Part shown: positions 50,001 through 62,387 of the stretch, piece after piece
How positions within the stretch are numbered: the first letter of the stretch is position 1
Layout: every line of letters starts with the position of its first letter
Origin: Tanypteryx hageni
Lineage: Eukaryota; Arthropoda; Insecta; Odonata; Petaluridae
Length of the DNA: 64,000 nucleotides
Direction: 5' to 3'
Assembly (NCBI GenBank): GCA_028673005.1
Contig: CM054116.1
Span: forward strand, 34,444,854 to 34,508,853
Notes under the pieces: model-generated
Told to the model about the DNA's origin: nothing
The model's input: the letters and a program-made list of their open reading frames with translations, nothing else
Database searches by the model: none
Translations under genes and position numbers: made by a program

Positions 50001-53000
50001 GAGAAAATAAAAAATGGACAATGCATAACAGACATAAGGGGCAAAGCCAAGATTGGCGATAATCGTTAATAAACGATTATTAAAGTTTAAACGCATTGCT
50101 TGAGAAAATAAGGAAAGTAAGCATAATTTAAGAGTAACTAAGGAGGTGAAGGGATAGAAAGCCATTGGTTAGGAACGATAAAGTAGGCGGAAGTTGCTGA
50201 ACGGAGAAAATCGTAAAAACCTGAGAATTCATTGGCCAAACTTGAAAAAAAATTAAAATATAAATCAAAGAACGTAAAACTGCCAGACAAGTTACAGGAA
50301 AGAGTAAGGCGTTGGAATACTATTGTTGAGTCTCAGAACTAAAAACACAAAATAAAGAGGAAGGATTTCGAAAAAAACATTAAATTTTGAAAAGAGCTGG
50401 CTAATAAAAAATGTAATACGAATTAATTCCGGAAAAATCCCATCAAAAGTGCAAATAAATAAATAATGGTATAATCAATACTGGAAACTGTAGAATTAAA
50501 TAAAAACTACTTCATGAAATTAAAAATCAAGTACATGATACATTCATTTAAATATTTCGTCATGATTTTACAAAATGTTTAAAACATTTTATATAGAGTA
50601 AATTTATTAATTCTTCCGCGTGTATCAATTTCATAAGCTAAACCAATAATATTAAAATATAAAAAGATAGAGCTAACATAAGTAAGACTTTAGTACTACC
50701 TATTTTACTATTTGAAAATAGTGGCTACACAAAATCATTCAAAAGATATAGTTTCAGCTCATCGTAATACATCATTTACAGTAATACGCTTGTTATGACT
50801 CTCCATTGGGTTTTCAATAAGAATTACGACATTTTTATACAAGGTCCCCAACAACTCTCTTTGAACTAAGCATCTAAAATGTTTTCAATTATTTTTTTAA
50901 TTTTCATTTAAGAAATTTTTGACAATATTATTTGTTGTTTGCTCCCTCAATCGTCGAGATAACAATTTTTAAATTAATTTTTGAAAATGTTGTTTCATTG
51001 ATTGTTGACAACATTACAATGAAGAATTTAATAATCTAGTTCACAGTGACTATTTTCGGCACCCTGTATTTTACAAATTCTTATGCGAGTTTTCCATATT
51101 TAAATCGATCATAATATTATTTTCGACACTGTAATCCCCCATCTGTTTTTATTAAACTAACGACTAAAACTTTATTTGATGACTTATTGTTGCTTCAAAT
51201 CCTTTTTAAGAAACTAACTTTTCATTTTATGCATACATAATATAAATTTTAAGAAGAAATTTATTTTTACCGTAAATATTTTGCGGGGTTTCGGCTAGTT
51301 TTATATTGACCATCTCCGATAGATCCATTAGAGAATTATCGAGCTCGTCTTATGGCTGACACAAAATTCAGGAATAAGCACTTCAATGTCAAAGAAATGT
51401 AAAAAGTAATTGCCTCTCTTAGGTATCTGCAATAGCCATAACAAGTGTATGAAAAAACAGATGCGCATTTCGAATACAACTTTCGGTGGATCATTAATGA
51501 AGACGGCTGCACTGTAGCCAAAATGCGCATCTGGCTTTTCAAAAAAGGCATACAGTTATCGTGCATGACTATTAATCGTTTGACACGAAATTTAATAGCG
51601 CGTGGAACTGTTGCAATCGCATTCCTCAGCGAAATATTACTTTTACGACCACATAAAATGAAACTGTCCCCATCGACCTACATATCACCACCATGGCCCC
51701 AACGAAATCGATCGGTTTCGCAGAATTTCACGCTAGTAACTCAATAGAATCCGTCAGTATTTCATTCGAATAACGGATCGCTCGCCCTTAGCGATCGAAC
51801 GAGAAAAAAATAATTGCAGGTGAATCACAGTTTCATCCGAAACGGTGGAGAAACTTTTATGGGCGTATAACAAAGGTGGGATTACGGACGTTAAAACCTT
51901 ATTGCAATTACCGCGCCACAAATTATTCTGGACAAGTAGGAAAAAATACTCGCGTACGTGCTCGTTAGTCCTTCGCAAAGTTACGAGTGCCGAAACGCGG
52001 CCCAAAACACGACACACCGAGAGCACTTTCACTGTTCCTGTTTGACAGATGGTCTGCATCGGAGGAGAACGGGGTGTGAGTGGGCGCTAGCAAACCTGTT
52101 TCCTGTCATCCGGGCCGCGTTCTAAGAAAAACGACCGATACGTTATATGCGGTAATACTTCCGCGACCGAAAATTTGTGCTAGATGGACTCGGAAGCATT
52201 AGTGTTAAAAAAAAGAAAAAAGGTTCTTATTGGTTGAGAGAGTGTACCGGTGGACAGGTTCATTAAGCTCTCTCTATATGCCACGATAAATTCCGTTAGT
52301 TTAATCGACATATGCTGTATTGGCGACAGAATCGAAAAAGAATGAAAACGTGAACTATTCTCAGTAAATATTGGGAAAACAATAATTAGAAAATTTCTTT
52401 AAGAGTAACTCGAGTTATTGAACTTACATCTACTCCTTTTAATAGCCAATAATAATCCTACGAAGCAAATTCCAGTTTTACTTTTCTTGGTATATATGTA
52501 TTTATTTTTATACGAAATATCTTATTCTGAGTAATTCATTGGGGGAAGGGGCAGAAGGTAGAACGGAAACGTCGGATGATGTTAAGTTGAAAGCACTCCG
52601 GTTCTTGCCTTCGGCCTTACTCCACTCGACGTAACAGAACAAAAACATGACTCATCAAAATCACGCGGTTTATCCCTATCACACGCAAAACAGTTTTTTA
52701 ATACGAGAAACACCGATGCGTTAAGAATATTTTTTATTAAATAGTAAAAAATCGCACTTTAAAACTAATAGTGAGTAATACATAAAACAAAATCTATAAA
52801 TCAATCAGTAGTATTTTACTTTAACAACTGTCATTCCTCGAAAGTTAATTAATCACTTGCTAAATAAATTTCAGTAGTAGATACTTGAGGCAAGAAAAAT
52901 CATTTTTTATCAGCACTAGCACGTATTTCAGATCGCCTACTTGTGATGGCAGCACAGGTCAAATTTGAAGAATTTTTTACTTTCTCACGCAGAAGCATCG

Positions 53001-53849
53001 AAAAAATCGGATTCGAGAATTGAACGAAAATGCACATATTAAGATCCCCTGAATACGTTTTCGCTATTTTCTCGGTGATGTATCTGTGTGTGTCTGTGCG
53101 ATAGGAATTTTGTGAGCGTTCTAACCAAAAAAATACTTATCAAATCAGCTAAAAACATCATATTTCACTTTTTCTTAGAAAATCAAGGTGTAATTAGATT
53201 TTGGCTACGTTAGTCAACTCTAAGTGGAGATTTCTTCTTGCCATTTTTCATTTTTGCCAAATATCTTAATTGGGACTTTATTAATGTATATATTTGCCAT
53301 TGTCAAAGTTGTAGAAAATATAATTTTCTATAACTTTTGATCAAAACAATTGCAGTAACCAGATTATTTCAGAAATATTTTGATTTTTCGTCTAAAAATG
53401 TTGAACGCATTGAATGTCGCTGTGACAGCTTTGTTTCCATTGCTACGATAAAATTTTCGAATTGCTGCGCTGCCAACGGTAATTTCAATCGCAATCAAAA
53501 TGATCCCAATCCCATCTAGCGTCATATTTTGTAGGAAAATTTTCTTGTAGATATTGACAGCGATGCCAGCGCCGCCAACGGTAATAATAATCGCGAATAT
53601 TTTGGTCTATAATTGGACAATATAAGTGCGAGGCGTATCAAAAGTTTGTTATCCATAGTAACAAATAACAATTGTTTATTTCCTGTTTTTTCAATGAGTA
53701 GAAATACTCCAAATATTTTTCATAGTGAAAACTAGTTTAAAAATTATTCACGAGTGTAATTGCCAATAGTTATTTTTGAGGGCAATGTTGTCGAGAGCAA
53801 TTTGTAAGTACTTTTGTTTCTGTTTGTTTTTCTGGCTAATCATCTTCTT
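47094..53849. other. Gene-poor stretch between CPR genes 3 and 4
   Basis: GC-richer patches at 47140-47170 (GGGGGCTTGCCCCC palindrome), 47640-48000, 48540-48900 and 51780-52150 lie in AT-rich DNA. A plus-strand TATAAAG (48296-48302) with TCACTT 25 bp later precedes a 173-codon frame at 48371-48892, but that frame has no domain and an ordinary random composition. A local duplication containing GCCAACGGTAAT is at 53463-53600. I accept no gene here. Confidence 0.45.
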
Positions 53850-54131
53850 GGACTGTTGTATCCATAACACCTTCCACAACGGACACACACACAGAAGGGA
53901 GGATGAAAACCCGGTGCTGGCATTAGCCTACTCTTAACAAAGAGTACCAAGGGTACCAACTGCTTAACGTCCATTCCGAATGACGGAGTGCTGACTTGCG
54001 AGGTCTCCTCAAATCACACAAATAGGGGACGGGAGGATCCCAGGTTGAAAAAACCGATCTCTGCAGAATTTGAACCCAGGATCGCTGTGTGGAAGGCCAT
54101 CGCTCTAGCCACTTTACTACTGCAACCCCAT
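53850..54131 (-). mobile_element. tRNA-derived SINE, minus strand
   Basis: On the minus strand, a tRNA-like head has an A box (TGGCTAGAGCG, 54111-54101) and a B box (GGTTCAAATTC, 54076-54066) with normal spacing. A GC-richer body of about 200 bp with no reading frame follows. These are the features of an RNA polymerase III-transcribed SINE. The 3' end is approximate because no clear tail was found. Confidence 0.6.
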
Positions 54132-55348
54132 AACTTCTAAGTACTATTGCAACAATATTTATTACTCTGTAAGGAGAAAGTCATGTGCTGGACTCGTCAG
54201 ATTTTTGTATTATTAAAAATAAATTCTACACCGTATTACTTGTACTCATCTTTGGTAACAGCCATTGAGAAAAATACATGATATTAATTTTCTAAGGTAC
54301 GTGCGTTAAGCATTCTTGCGCGAGGCAAAGGGCAGCGCCATTTAACAGGGTAAGCGAACGCTAGTGAGCGTGCTTCCCCTTCCCGGGTTGGGCCGCCGAG
54401 TGGCCAGGGGTTACTATTACTACTTACTATTAATCGTTAGATCTGAAGCGCTATTACATTTATTAGAATTATATAACCATGCAAAATATAATAATTTACA
54501 ATTTTAAAAATGAAAAAATATTTTAAAGTATACAATTTATTCTAGTTTTTCGTCATTCATAAGCATTTTTCTTTAAAAAAAAGATACAGAAGTTGAGAAA
54601 CGTATCTTAACATTCTCAATTTCAAAATGAAAAGTATATTAAGAAATGGCTATCAAATAGATCAGTGGATAACAAAATTTTCTAAAAATTGGCCGAAAAT
54701 ATCCTATAAATGATGGTATTTTGCATTAATAACATTGAAATATAAAGAAAGGAATAGATCAAAATATTTAACTAATTGCGATTTAAATTGCGAGCTTAAT
54801 TAAGACATAGAAACAGAAGAATTACTATTTCTAACTTTGAAGATAGGATTAATATGATAACATGAGATTTAACGCTGGATTTAAAAAAATCGATTAAATA
54901 AAGTCAGAATGCTTCTTAATTTACTTAGTTATTTTTTCAGGTTCGAAAGTGAGACCGTGATCGCTAATGCAGGATTGTAAGCGTTCAAAAAATAGTTTCT
55001 TAATAAAAACATTCAACTTGTACATTTTGGTCGTAGTATAGCGACTCGTGCTATGGATTAGCCAGTACAATCGCTCTGAAATTTCAGTAACAATTGAGTA
55101 TGGTCTGTAAAAAATAAAAAGTTATATTCTCTAAGATGTTTCCGTAATGAGATCTTAAATATCGCAAAGGATAACCTGCGCGATGATCCTGGAAGGCGCA
55201 CTTGGTCCTAAAATATCATAAATATGTCTTCATTAATATGAAGTGCAGGAAGAATATAGAAAGTATAGTGTTTTTCAAGTAATTGCGATTAAAGTGGGTA
55301 AAATGTCGCATTATATTAAAGAAAAATACAGAAAGTACTTGTAATTAC
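54132..55348. other. Non-coding stretch downstream of CPR gene 4
   Basis: AT-rich DNA with a GC-rich patch at 54310-54410. No supported gene. Confidence 0.5.
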
Positions 55349-55354
55349 TTTATT
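55349..55354 (-). terminator. Poly(A) signal of CPR gene 4
   Basis: AATAAA on the minus strand, 182 nt after the stop codon of CPR gene 4. Confidence 0.6.
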
Positions 55355-55428
55355 TCAATTATTCGCACAACGAAAATGGAAATATATAATAGAAACGTGG
55401 ATGGCACTGAAGAAAGTTTAGATCACAT

Positions 55429-55453
55429 ATCCTGTTCCGTTAAGGAACAGGAT
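55429..55453 (-). other. 3'UTR stem-loop of CPR gene 4
   Basis: ATCCTGTTCC pairs perfectly with GGAACAGGAT across a 5-nt loop. It lies between the stop codon and the poly(A) hexamer, so the mRNA should carry this 10-bp hairpin. Confidence 0.65.
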
Positions 55454-55535
55454 TGGGAGCACGAGGATTCGCCCTGCACGCTCGTAATTTACATGGCGAA
55501 TGAAGGAGGAACTATTTGGGGATGAAAGAGGGTAT

Positions 55536-57070
55536 TTAGTAGGAATAGTGGGCGAAGGGACCAGAGTAGGTGGTGTGGTAGGCGTTGGCGTAGGGGGAGG
55601 CGTAGGCGGCCAGGGCGGGGGCGTGGATGGCCTTAGCGGCGAGGGGAGCGGCATAGGCGGCGTGGGCATAAGCAGGAGCGGCATAGGCGGCGTGGGCAAG
55701 GGCGGGAGCGGCATAGGTGGTGTGTGCAAGGGCGGGAGCGGCATAGGTGGCATAACGAGCGGCGTATGCGGGGGCGGCGGCGTAGGTGGCGGCGAGAGGA
55801 GCAGCATAGGCCCTAGCAATGGGAGCGGCGTAGGCCCTGGCTACGGGAGCGCCATAAGAGGCATAGCGGGCGTATGCGGGTGCGGCATAGCGGGCGTATG
55901 CGGGTGCGGCATAGGCAGCCACGGCAGGAGCGGCGTGGTAAGCAGCCACGGCAGGAGCGGCGTGGTAGGCGACGGGGGCAGCGACCTTAGCGACGACGGG
56001 GGCGGCGATGGCGGCCTTAACGACAGCGCCTTCACGGTGGACGACGGCGTTGAATCCGTTGACAGGGTCGGCGGTGTAGTCGACGGTACGGCGGGTGCCG
56101 TCGGGTTCGGTGAGGCTGTAAGATCCCTGGACGACATCTCCGTCACGGGTCTCGTGCTGGTTCTTGGAGTCTCCGGTCAGAGCATCCTGAACGTCGTAGG
56201 AGTAAGAGTACTGAGGATGGGGATCGTAGTCGGTGTCGACGGCGACCTTAGCGACGGCGGGGGCGGCGACTACGGCCCTGGCGACGGGGGCGGCAGCATA
56301 GGCGATGGGAGCGGCGTGGGCAATGGCGGGTGCAGCATAGGATGCATAGGCAGCGGGGGCGCCATAGACGGCTGGTGCGGCATAGCGAGCCACGGTGGGT
56401 GCGACGACGGCTGCGTTACCGACAAAACCAGCGCGGGCCACGGCCAAGAGGCCGACGAATACGACGAACTGTACGGTCAGCGTAGACGAAAAAACGTACG
56501 ATTAATTAAATGGAAATTATCTCTAAATACGCACTATTATATAAAAATATACTTGGGAGGGTTTATGAAGTTGCGGATTCTGGAACTCGTTTCCTGTGAT
56601 CGATTTCATGCGTTACGCGAACACTGGATTTAATAATGAGATTCACCGAATTCGAAACATACATTTCAGTGTTTTCAAAATAAAAGATTTCCGCATTTTA
56701 AACTTAATGGTAATAATTGAAATCTTTAAACATGGGGTTATTTGATCCAAAAATTAATAATAAATTCGATTATATTGATAAATATCGAATTATGAGAATA
56801 GTTACGAGAGAAAAAAATCGATTCAAAAATCTATGAAATAAGTTCAGTGACAGCAGGCGACTGTATCAATAAAGCGAACGAATTCAAAATGGTTATCACA
56901 TGGAAACGTTTATCAAGTATATCTTCCGGTGTCTAAGTAGGCGAATTCAAAATCACTCAGGTTTTTACGGTATTTTCAAAAAATGAGATGCCGAAGCGTC
57001 TATGAAGACGCTCTAGGAAAATCACTCTGGCCGGTATGGATATCCGATGGAAGCGTACCTTGAATGCCAT
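55536..57070 (-). CDS. RR-2 cuticular protein, CPR gene 4 (314 aa)
   Basis: Exon 1 is 57059-57070 (MAFK, donor GTACGC) and exon 2 is 55536-56468 (acceptor GACCGTACAG); the intron is 590 bp, phase 0. The signal peptide is residues 1-17 ([13 protein letters not shown]). Residues 18-80 are Ala/Val/Tyr-rich. The RR-2 domain at about 84-148 is canonical: [53 protein letters not shown]. The remaining 165 residues are Ala/Tyr/His repeats such as YARYAAPA and HAAYAAPA, ending in an Ser/His/Tyr-rich tail. It is the longest of the four, mostly through the C-terminal repeats. Family role: secreted, chitin-binding hard-cuticle protein; Tyr/His richness suits sclerotisation. The long open frame on the opposite strand comes from the biased Ala codons and is not a gene. 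Confidence 0.95.
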
Positions 57071-57118
57071 CGCTGCTCGTTTAGATGCTTGTACTCTGCT
57101 GAAGGAGACTCAAGTGTT

Positions 57119-57153
57119 TGATGTCTTCTCCCATGCCTTGGCCGCTATATATA
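57119..57153 (-). promoter_or_regulatory. Core promoter of CPR gene 4
   Basis: TATATATA at 57146-57153; Inr-like ACATCAAAC on the minus strand with its A at 57119, 34 bp downstream. Between them lies CCAAGGCA, one base off the beta-FTZ-F1 consensus YCAAGGYCR (weak). The 5'UTR is about 49 nt and the ATG context is GCGATGGC. Confidence 0.7.
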
Positions 57154-60100
57154 CGCACTGGATGGAGCAAGGGCGGGTCGGGGGCACCTCTTCCCTCGGA
57201 CTCGCCCTCTCCTCTTCCTCCTCACAACGCACTCCCCCCTCGACCATATCTTGTCCCCCTCGTGGGGTACACCCGGCCGCTCGACACCCTCTCGTCCACC
57301 ATCCTCCTCTTCACCCTCCCCCCCTTTACCTCCATCCCCCCACCCCACCTCTCCCTTCGCCCCCAGACGATTTTGACCCCGCCTATCCGACTGCCCGCCA
57401 AGGGTAGACGGAGAGCATCTCCCCTTAGAGAGCGGCGAACCCACTAGAAAGGGGCAAGCGATAACTTTTCCTGCCGTTTTTTCTTAATAATTTCACAAGT
57501 TTCTCCGAATGAAATGCGAACAAAATAATGGTTCTTCGGAAAACGCCGGGGTGACCATGTGATCCAATCTGTTTTTTTTTCTTCCTATTCTTCTTCGTCT
57601 CTCTTTCTCTTCGCCGTCACTTTTCCTTTCTTCGGGTCGCGAACCTGTTTTCACGAGCTTCCACATGGCTGCCTTAGAGGAGGCTCTCCGTATCCCAGCT
57701 GCCACGCCTTCCCCAAGTGAGCCACTTCGCACGCCAGAACGTAAAGCCAACGAGACGATGTACGGAGGACGCACGGCAAAAACGGCTGAATAAGTGTCAA
57801 GCCCGTAAGGTGAGAAGAAGGGGAGCATAGGTAAGAAAAGGCCGAGGAATGGGAAAGGGATTAATTGTCGCAAGTATGAAACAAATTTTACCCGAGAGCC
57901 GATGTCGCTGAGAATAATTACGCCATTCAAATTAAACGGAAATGTAAAAGTAAGGTACTTTTTCTCCGCCGAGAATGTCTGGAAAAATAATCGACTAAAA
58001 TTTACAGTCTTGTTGGAGGAAGCATATTGTCTTAAACCATTTTCCACGGTTAAAAGCAATTTTCAGACTGAAAAGCGCATTTGATATCGAATATAAGGGT
58101 AGACCACGTCGTTTGTCCGATCTTTGGCCATATGCAGTAAGTGTGGAACCAGATAGACATGAGGAAGTAAAATAAATGTCTCATAAGCATTACTGATAAT
58201 CTTTAAATTAGTACAGGCTTTTATTATCATAAAATATTATTACTAACATATTTTCCTTTTTATATGCATGTGCACTGGATAAAAAAATCACTACAACATA
58301 TTTAAAATCATAAAATCTTCTATTTAAATCGGAGAAATATAATAATCGTATAAAGGGACGTTGTGTAAGAAAGGGCGTAAGAGCTGCAGCATTATAAAAA
58401 TGATAAATGCCATATTTAGTGTAAGATAAAAAAGGCCATATTTAAAACCAATGTAATGCGAAATTTAAATTCATCTAGTAAAGTAGGCATAGATTTCTAT
58501 TATACACAATGTTTAATACTCAGATCGTATTATAAATAATTTATTTTGATAAGGATTTGCTCAATGAGATGGGAATTTTTCGTAGTATGACCGATAAAGC
58601 TGGAGACTTCAACGCCTGCATCTCACTAAGTCATTTTTCCTTTACATTATTAAACGCAATGAATAACAATGACAATATGATGCAATTTATACGTACGGGC
58701 CTCTTATAATCTACATTCCATACCGATCAAATCAGAAAATGTTAGATATTTATCAATTTATTGTATTATGACGTGAATAATTTATTGAGTGCAAAAAGTA
58801 ACAATATTCATTAACGCAATGTTTCTTATAATTTGCCGTAAATTAAAAGAAACTTATGCCATTAGTTTTATGGTACGAGGAGCAAGTAGGATTTAAAAGA
58901 ATTAGAGTAAATCCCATTTTCTCATATTATCCAAATATTTTGAATCCTTAATTATTTAAAAAATACTATATAAGAAATTTAATAATGTTTCCGTATCGTA
59001 CTACGTGAATTTTCTTATAAAGATAAAAATCTGATAAAGTGACATTTCAAGGCTCTTTCAACACGGGATGCTTAAATGTATTTATATGCATCACACCTAT
59101 CTCTGTCTTCATGCAATGTGTTTCACTTTTCTTCGTAGTATTTTCTCCCACTATTTCACAGGAGAGCGCTATAAAGAGAGAGTGGGGAGAAGAGGAGGAG
59201 GGAACTGGCTTCGGAGGGAGGGGAAAGGAGAGAGAGAGAGAGAGAGAGAGAATGTAAGAGAAAGAGTCTCGGAGGAGTCAGCTGCGGATGCGTGGGTTTA
59301 TGCGTGAGTGGAAGACCCAAAGGTGGGGGTGGACCCGTATTGTTGCGAAACCTGCATCCGCCAATGGGAGAGATTAAAACGAAAACGGGAGCGAATTCCG
59401 GAAGGAGAACTGCTCCACCCTCTTCCACGATGCCGACGACGAGTAGACCGTCGATGAAGGGACAGGGATGAGTTTCAGAAACAAACGAAGAGGAATGGGA
59501 AGGAGTGAAGAGAGGGGATGGCCGAAGGTGCCAAAGGCTCGAGTATTCTTCCTATCCCCTCCCACAACCTTCCTGTCCCTCCAGAAAGTAGGCCACATAC
59601 GGTACCCAACTCGGTCACTATTATGTATTTTTTCCCGATCCTCTACCACACATTCTGATACCGTCTTAGTTTTATTTTCAAGCTCGATTTTTCTGCTCGG
59701 CATAAATTTTCGCTTTCCTTTGGGGTATGGTTGACGCCAAATTCTGAGGCGAACCTCGCCTCCACCTCACCGATTGCAATCTAACGAAGCAACAACTTCG
59801 GTTGACAGAATGACTTATTATTTCGGATTACGTAAATAAAAGGAGCCGAAAGTTTTCCCGAGAGTCGATGGAATTTAGTTTCATTAACTCGGTTTACTAT
59901 GGTAAGGCAATAAATGGGAGGAAGGAAATGATCCGATCAAAATGAACGGGTGGCTGAATAGCACAAGAGATTGAATTGGAACGCAGTTCACAAAAGAAGG
60001 GCACGGTTAAAGATGAACGTTTACGAAAAATTTGACACAACCGATGCGAAAGAGAAGTGGAGTGTAACGCTGGCTAGAATTATTTCGATTGACGACCAGA

Positions 60101-60752
60101 AGACTTAAAGAGTGTAATGATGATTACGTGGAAATTTTAATTACTCATGAGCGTTGAACTATTATCATTTAAATGTTTCTATGACCGCCATTAGCATTGA
60201 TAAAAATTTATAAGAAAGAAAGTTGGCGAGAGCCTAAACACTTATAGCATAAATATAATTAAAGCACTGTAAAGCAAAAAAATTAATTTTATTTTTATCG
60301 TTTACAATAAAAATTTCGTTTCTTCACAAATAAATCCTCTGACAGAAGGCACTCTATGTTGAAATTATCAGAGTAAATAAGTAAATTTACTTAGTAAGTA
60401 TTAAGTAATATTAAGTGATACACTATCAAGAAATTATTAAAAATATAATTTGTGACAAAGCTTTTACTCGTAAAATAATATTAAGAAATTAATTTCTTCA
60501 AGAAAATAATGCTAGATTCTGAAAATTACGAATGATGGCAATTGCTTTCTAGTAATTCAATTCAGTACTCTCCGGTTATACTGCGGATTTCGGAGGAAGC
60601 GCGACAACCCACATTATAAGACTTCCGGCGGCATAGCCGAGGACATGGTATCATTGACCCAATACTGTTTAGTTTTTTAAAAATTTTTATCTGTTATGAT
60701 TACTTCAAACAATAAAATATAAAAATCAGTGCTGACATAATTCCGCAATCAG
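57154..60752. other. Region upstream of CPR gene 4
   Basis: 57160-57420 is C-rich on the plus strand. GC-richer patches follow at 57540-57800 and 59160-59800, the latter with an (AG)n run at 59228-59251. The rest is AT-rich. Frames in these patches are short or low complexity and none is accepted. Confidence 0.5.
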
Positions 60753-60754
60753 TA

Positions 60755-60862
60755 CAGTGGAATTTTTTTCAAGTTCAGCGCAGAATGTAGGGGGAATAAG
60801 GAAACTCCGCGCTGCATTCGAAATTGCGCTATAAGCGACGGCCGTACAACCGGGGAGCACTG
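60755..60862. mobile_element. TA-flanked MITE, 108 bp (Tc1/mariner type)
   Basis: Begins CAGTGGAAT and ends GGGGAGCACTG, so CAGTG reads inward at both ends; TA lies directly outside each end (60753-60754 and 60863-60864). TA duplication and CAGTG termini fit Tc1/mariner-superfamily MITEs. Confidence 0.65.
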
Positions 60863-60864
60863 TA

Positions 60865-61703
60865 ATTCGTTGAAGCAAGCATTCGAGCAATTGAAAAAAT
60901 ATCGATCACGCTTTATGGAATCTAACTGATATATCAAAGGGTTGAGGAAATCCGGTTCACATTTTTAGAATCCACTATCGGTGAATCGGAACTGATCATG
61001 GATGTTCTGTAACCTAAAGGCATATTTTTATTTCTCAACCCTTTTAAGACTATCAGAGTTACGTAATTTAAGAAACTATTGCGAAAAAAGAAAAGTATTA
61101 AATAGAAGAATAAGACCATCACAAAATGAAAAATTGTGAAATTGGTAACGTGATAATCCCATTTTTTGAATCAAAGAAGGCTTAATTGGAGCAATACTAA
61201 ATTGGAGCACTTGAAAGCAGACAAAAAGGAAGTGGATTTTTTGGCTTTGCCAGAACTCGTCCTTGGCAAAATTCCCTTTCTAAAGAGCTCATCCATGACG
61301 GAATGCTGCCTCTTTACTTGGCCATGAGACAGTGACCAGAAAAGAGCGACACCTTTTGAAACAACTTTTAATTGAACTTGGCATTTATATATTTGTTCGT
61401 TTTCATTTAAAATCTTGTCAAGAGCAAATGATTGGAAAACCCTTTTTTACGAGATTTGAGCGCAACCCTTCTATTTTATATTTTGACCAGAAGCAAAGAT
61501 AAATAAAGACAAGAATTTTACGAATTTCGAAAGGACAATATGAGAAAAAAAATTCATGAAAGGTGAAAGAAGCAATGAAAATTATTAAAATTACACCTTA
61601 CAACAAATTATCAAATGAACAATTACAAGTTATTAAGTTACATTTTAGAACGATTCTAGCTTACTCAAATGGCAAATTATTGGTACAAATCTACTTATTT
61701 ACG
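60865..61703. other. Non-coding stretch
   Basis: AT-rich; no gene, repeat or structure recognised. Confidence 0.55.
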
Positions 61704-61873
61704 GTCTTGGTAGACGGGTGGTTAGAGTATTTGCCAACGGATACTAAGGTCACGGGTTCGAATCCCGCCTAGGACATGGATGTTTGTGTTTGTTATTTGT
61801 TGAGTTACAGATTTCACTGTAAATTGGCCCTTTGTGTGCTATATGTGAAATTTAAATAAATAAATAAATAAAT
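61704..61873 (+). mobile_element. tRNA-derived SINE with (AAAT)n tail
   Basis: The first 73 nt (61704-61776) are tRNA-like: GTCTTGG pairs with CCTAGGAC in an acceptor-like stem allowing G-U pairs, TGGTTAGAG is an A box, and GGTTCGAATCC (61755-61765) is a perfect B box. The D and anticodon stems do not fold, so it is not a functional tRNA gene. A body of about 80 bp and an AAAT-repeat tail follow, a classic SINE layout. Confidence 0.75.
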
Positions 61874-62270
61874 TTTTGGGTGCTTGGATAAATCGATAAT
61901 TTTCTATTTTTGCATTATTAAATATTTCAAGAAAATTCTTTCAATTTTTCAGTAATATATACAACTCTCGAACTGGCGAAATTTCGCTTCTCCGGAGTTT
62001 CTTGGATATACAGAAATAACTGTCGAGTCTCGCTAAATCTTGAAATTCCTAGACATTCGCAAAGTTTCCGGAGTATTGGAATGATTTTAGATTGCACCTA
62101 TTCTGTGACTTTTGTTTTTCATGGTGCTGAGTATTCAGCAGCGAAGGGGATTAATAGATATACGGATGTATCGCAACAACGGGGATCAACAGTCTGATAT
62201 GTAGCAGAGTAGAAGATTGGACAGGTATAAGCTAGGTATAAAGTTGAGAATATTTTGGAAAAGAGAAACA
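61874..62270. other. Non-coding stretch
   Basis: AT-rich DNA between the SINE and the tRNA-like inverted repeat; nothing recognised. Confidence 0.55.
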
Positions 62271-62387
62271 AATCTACTTTGACCGGGAATCGAACCAGGA
62301 TCTTTTACTTGCCGAGCGGAAGTTCAGTGATAGAACATCCGCCCGGCAAGTGAAAGACCCGGGTTCAATACCCGGTCATAGAAGAAT
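62271..62387. repeat. Inverted repeat of two tRNA-like halves
   Basis: Two 55-nt arms (62271-62325 and 62333-62387) pair around a 7-nt spacer. Each arm, read outward from the centre, runs GAAC.TCCGC.CGGCAAGT into a polymerase III B-box-like GGTTCGATTCCC (left, minus strand) or GGTTCAATACCC (right, plus strand). The inner part (TTCAGTGATAGAAC) resembles a tRNA D arm. Neither half is a foldable tRNA. It may be a head-to-head pair of tRNA-derived fragments or a palindromic element. Confidence 0.7.

Noticed and set aside
55500..56633. 377-codon plus-strand frame over CPR gene 4
   Set aside because: It is the antisense of an Ala-codon-rich exon. The Gly/Ser/Val-rich translation has no domain, and the opposite strand has a complete RR-2 gene with intron, promoter and signal peptide.
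57493..58059. 188-codon minus-strand frame upstream of CPR gene 4
   Set aside because: Mixed low-complexity composition with a Lys/Arg-rich stretch from a CT-rich run; no domain or start context.
61704..61776. Functional tRNA gene
   Set aside because: The B box and acceptor-like stem are good, but the D and anticodon stems do not pair and an AAAT tail follows, so SINE is the better call.
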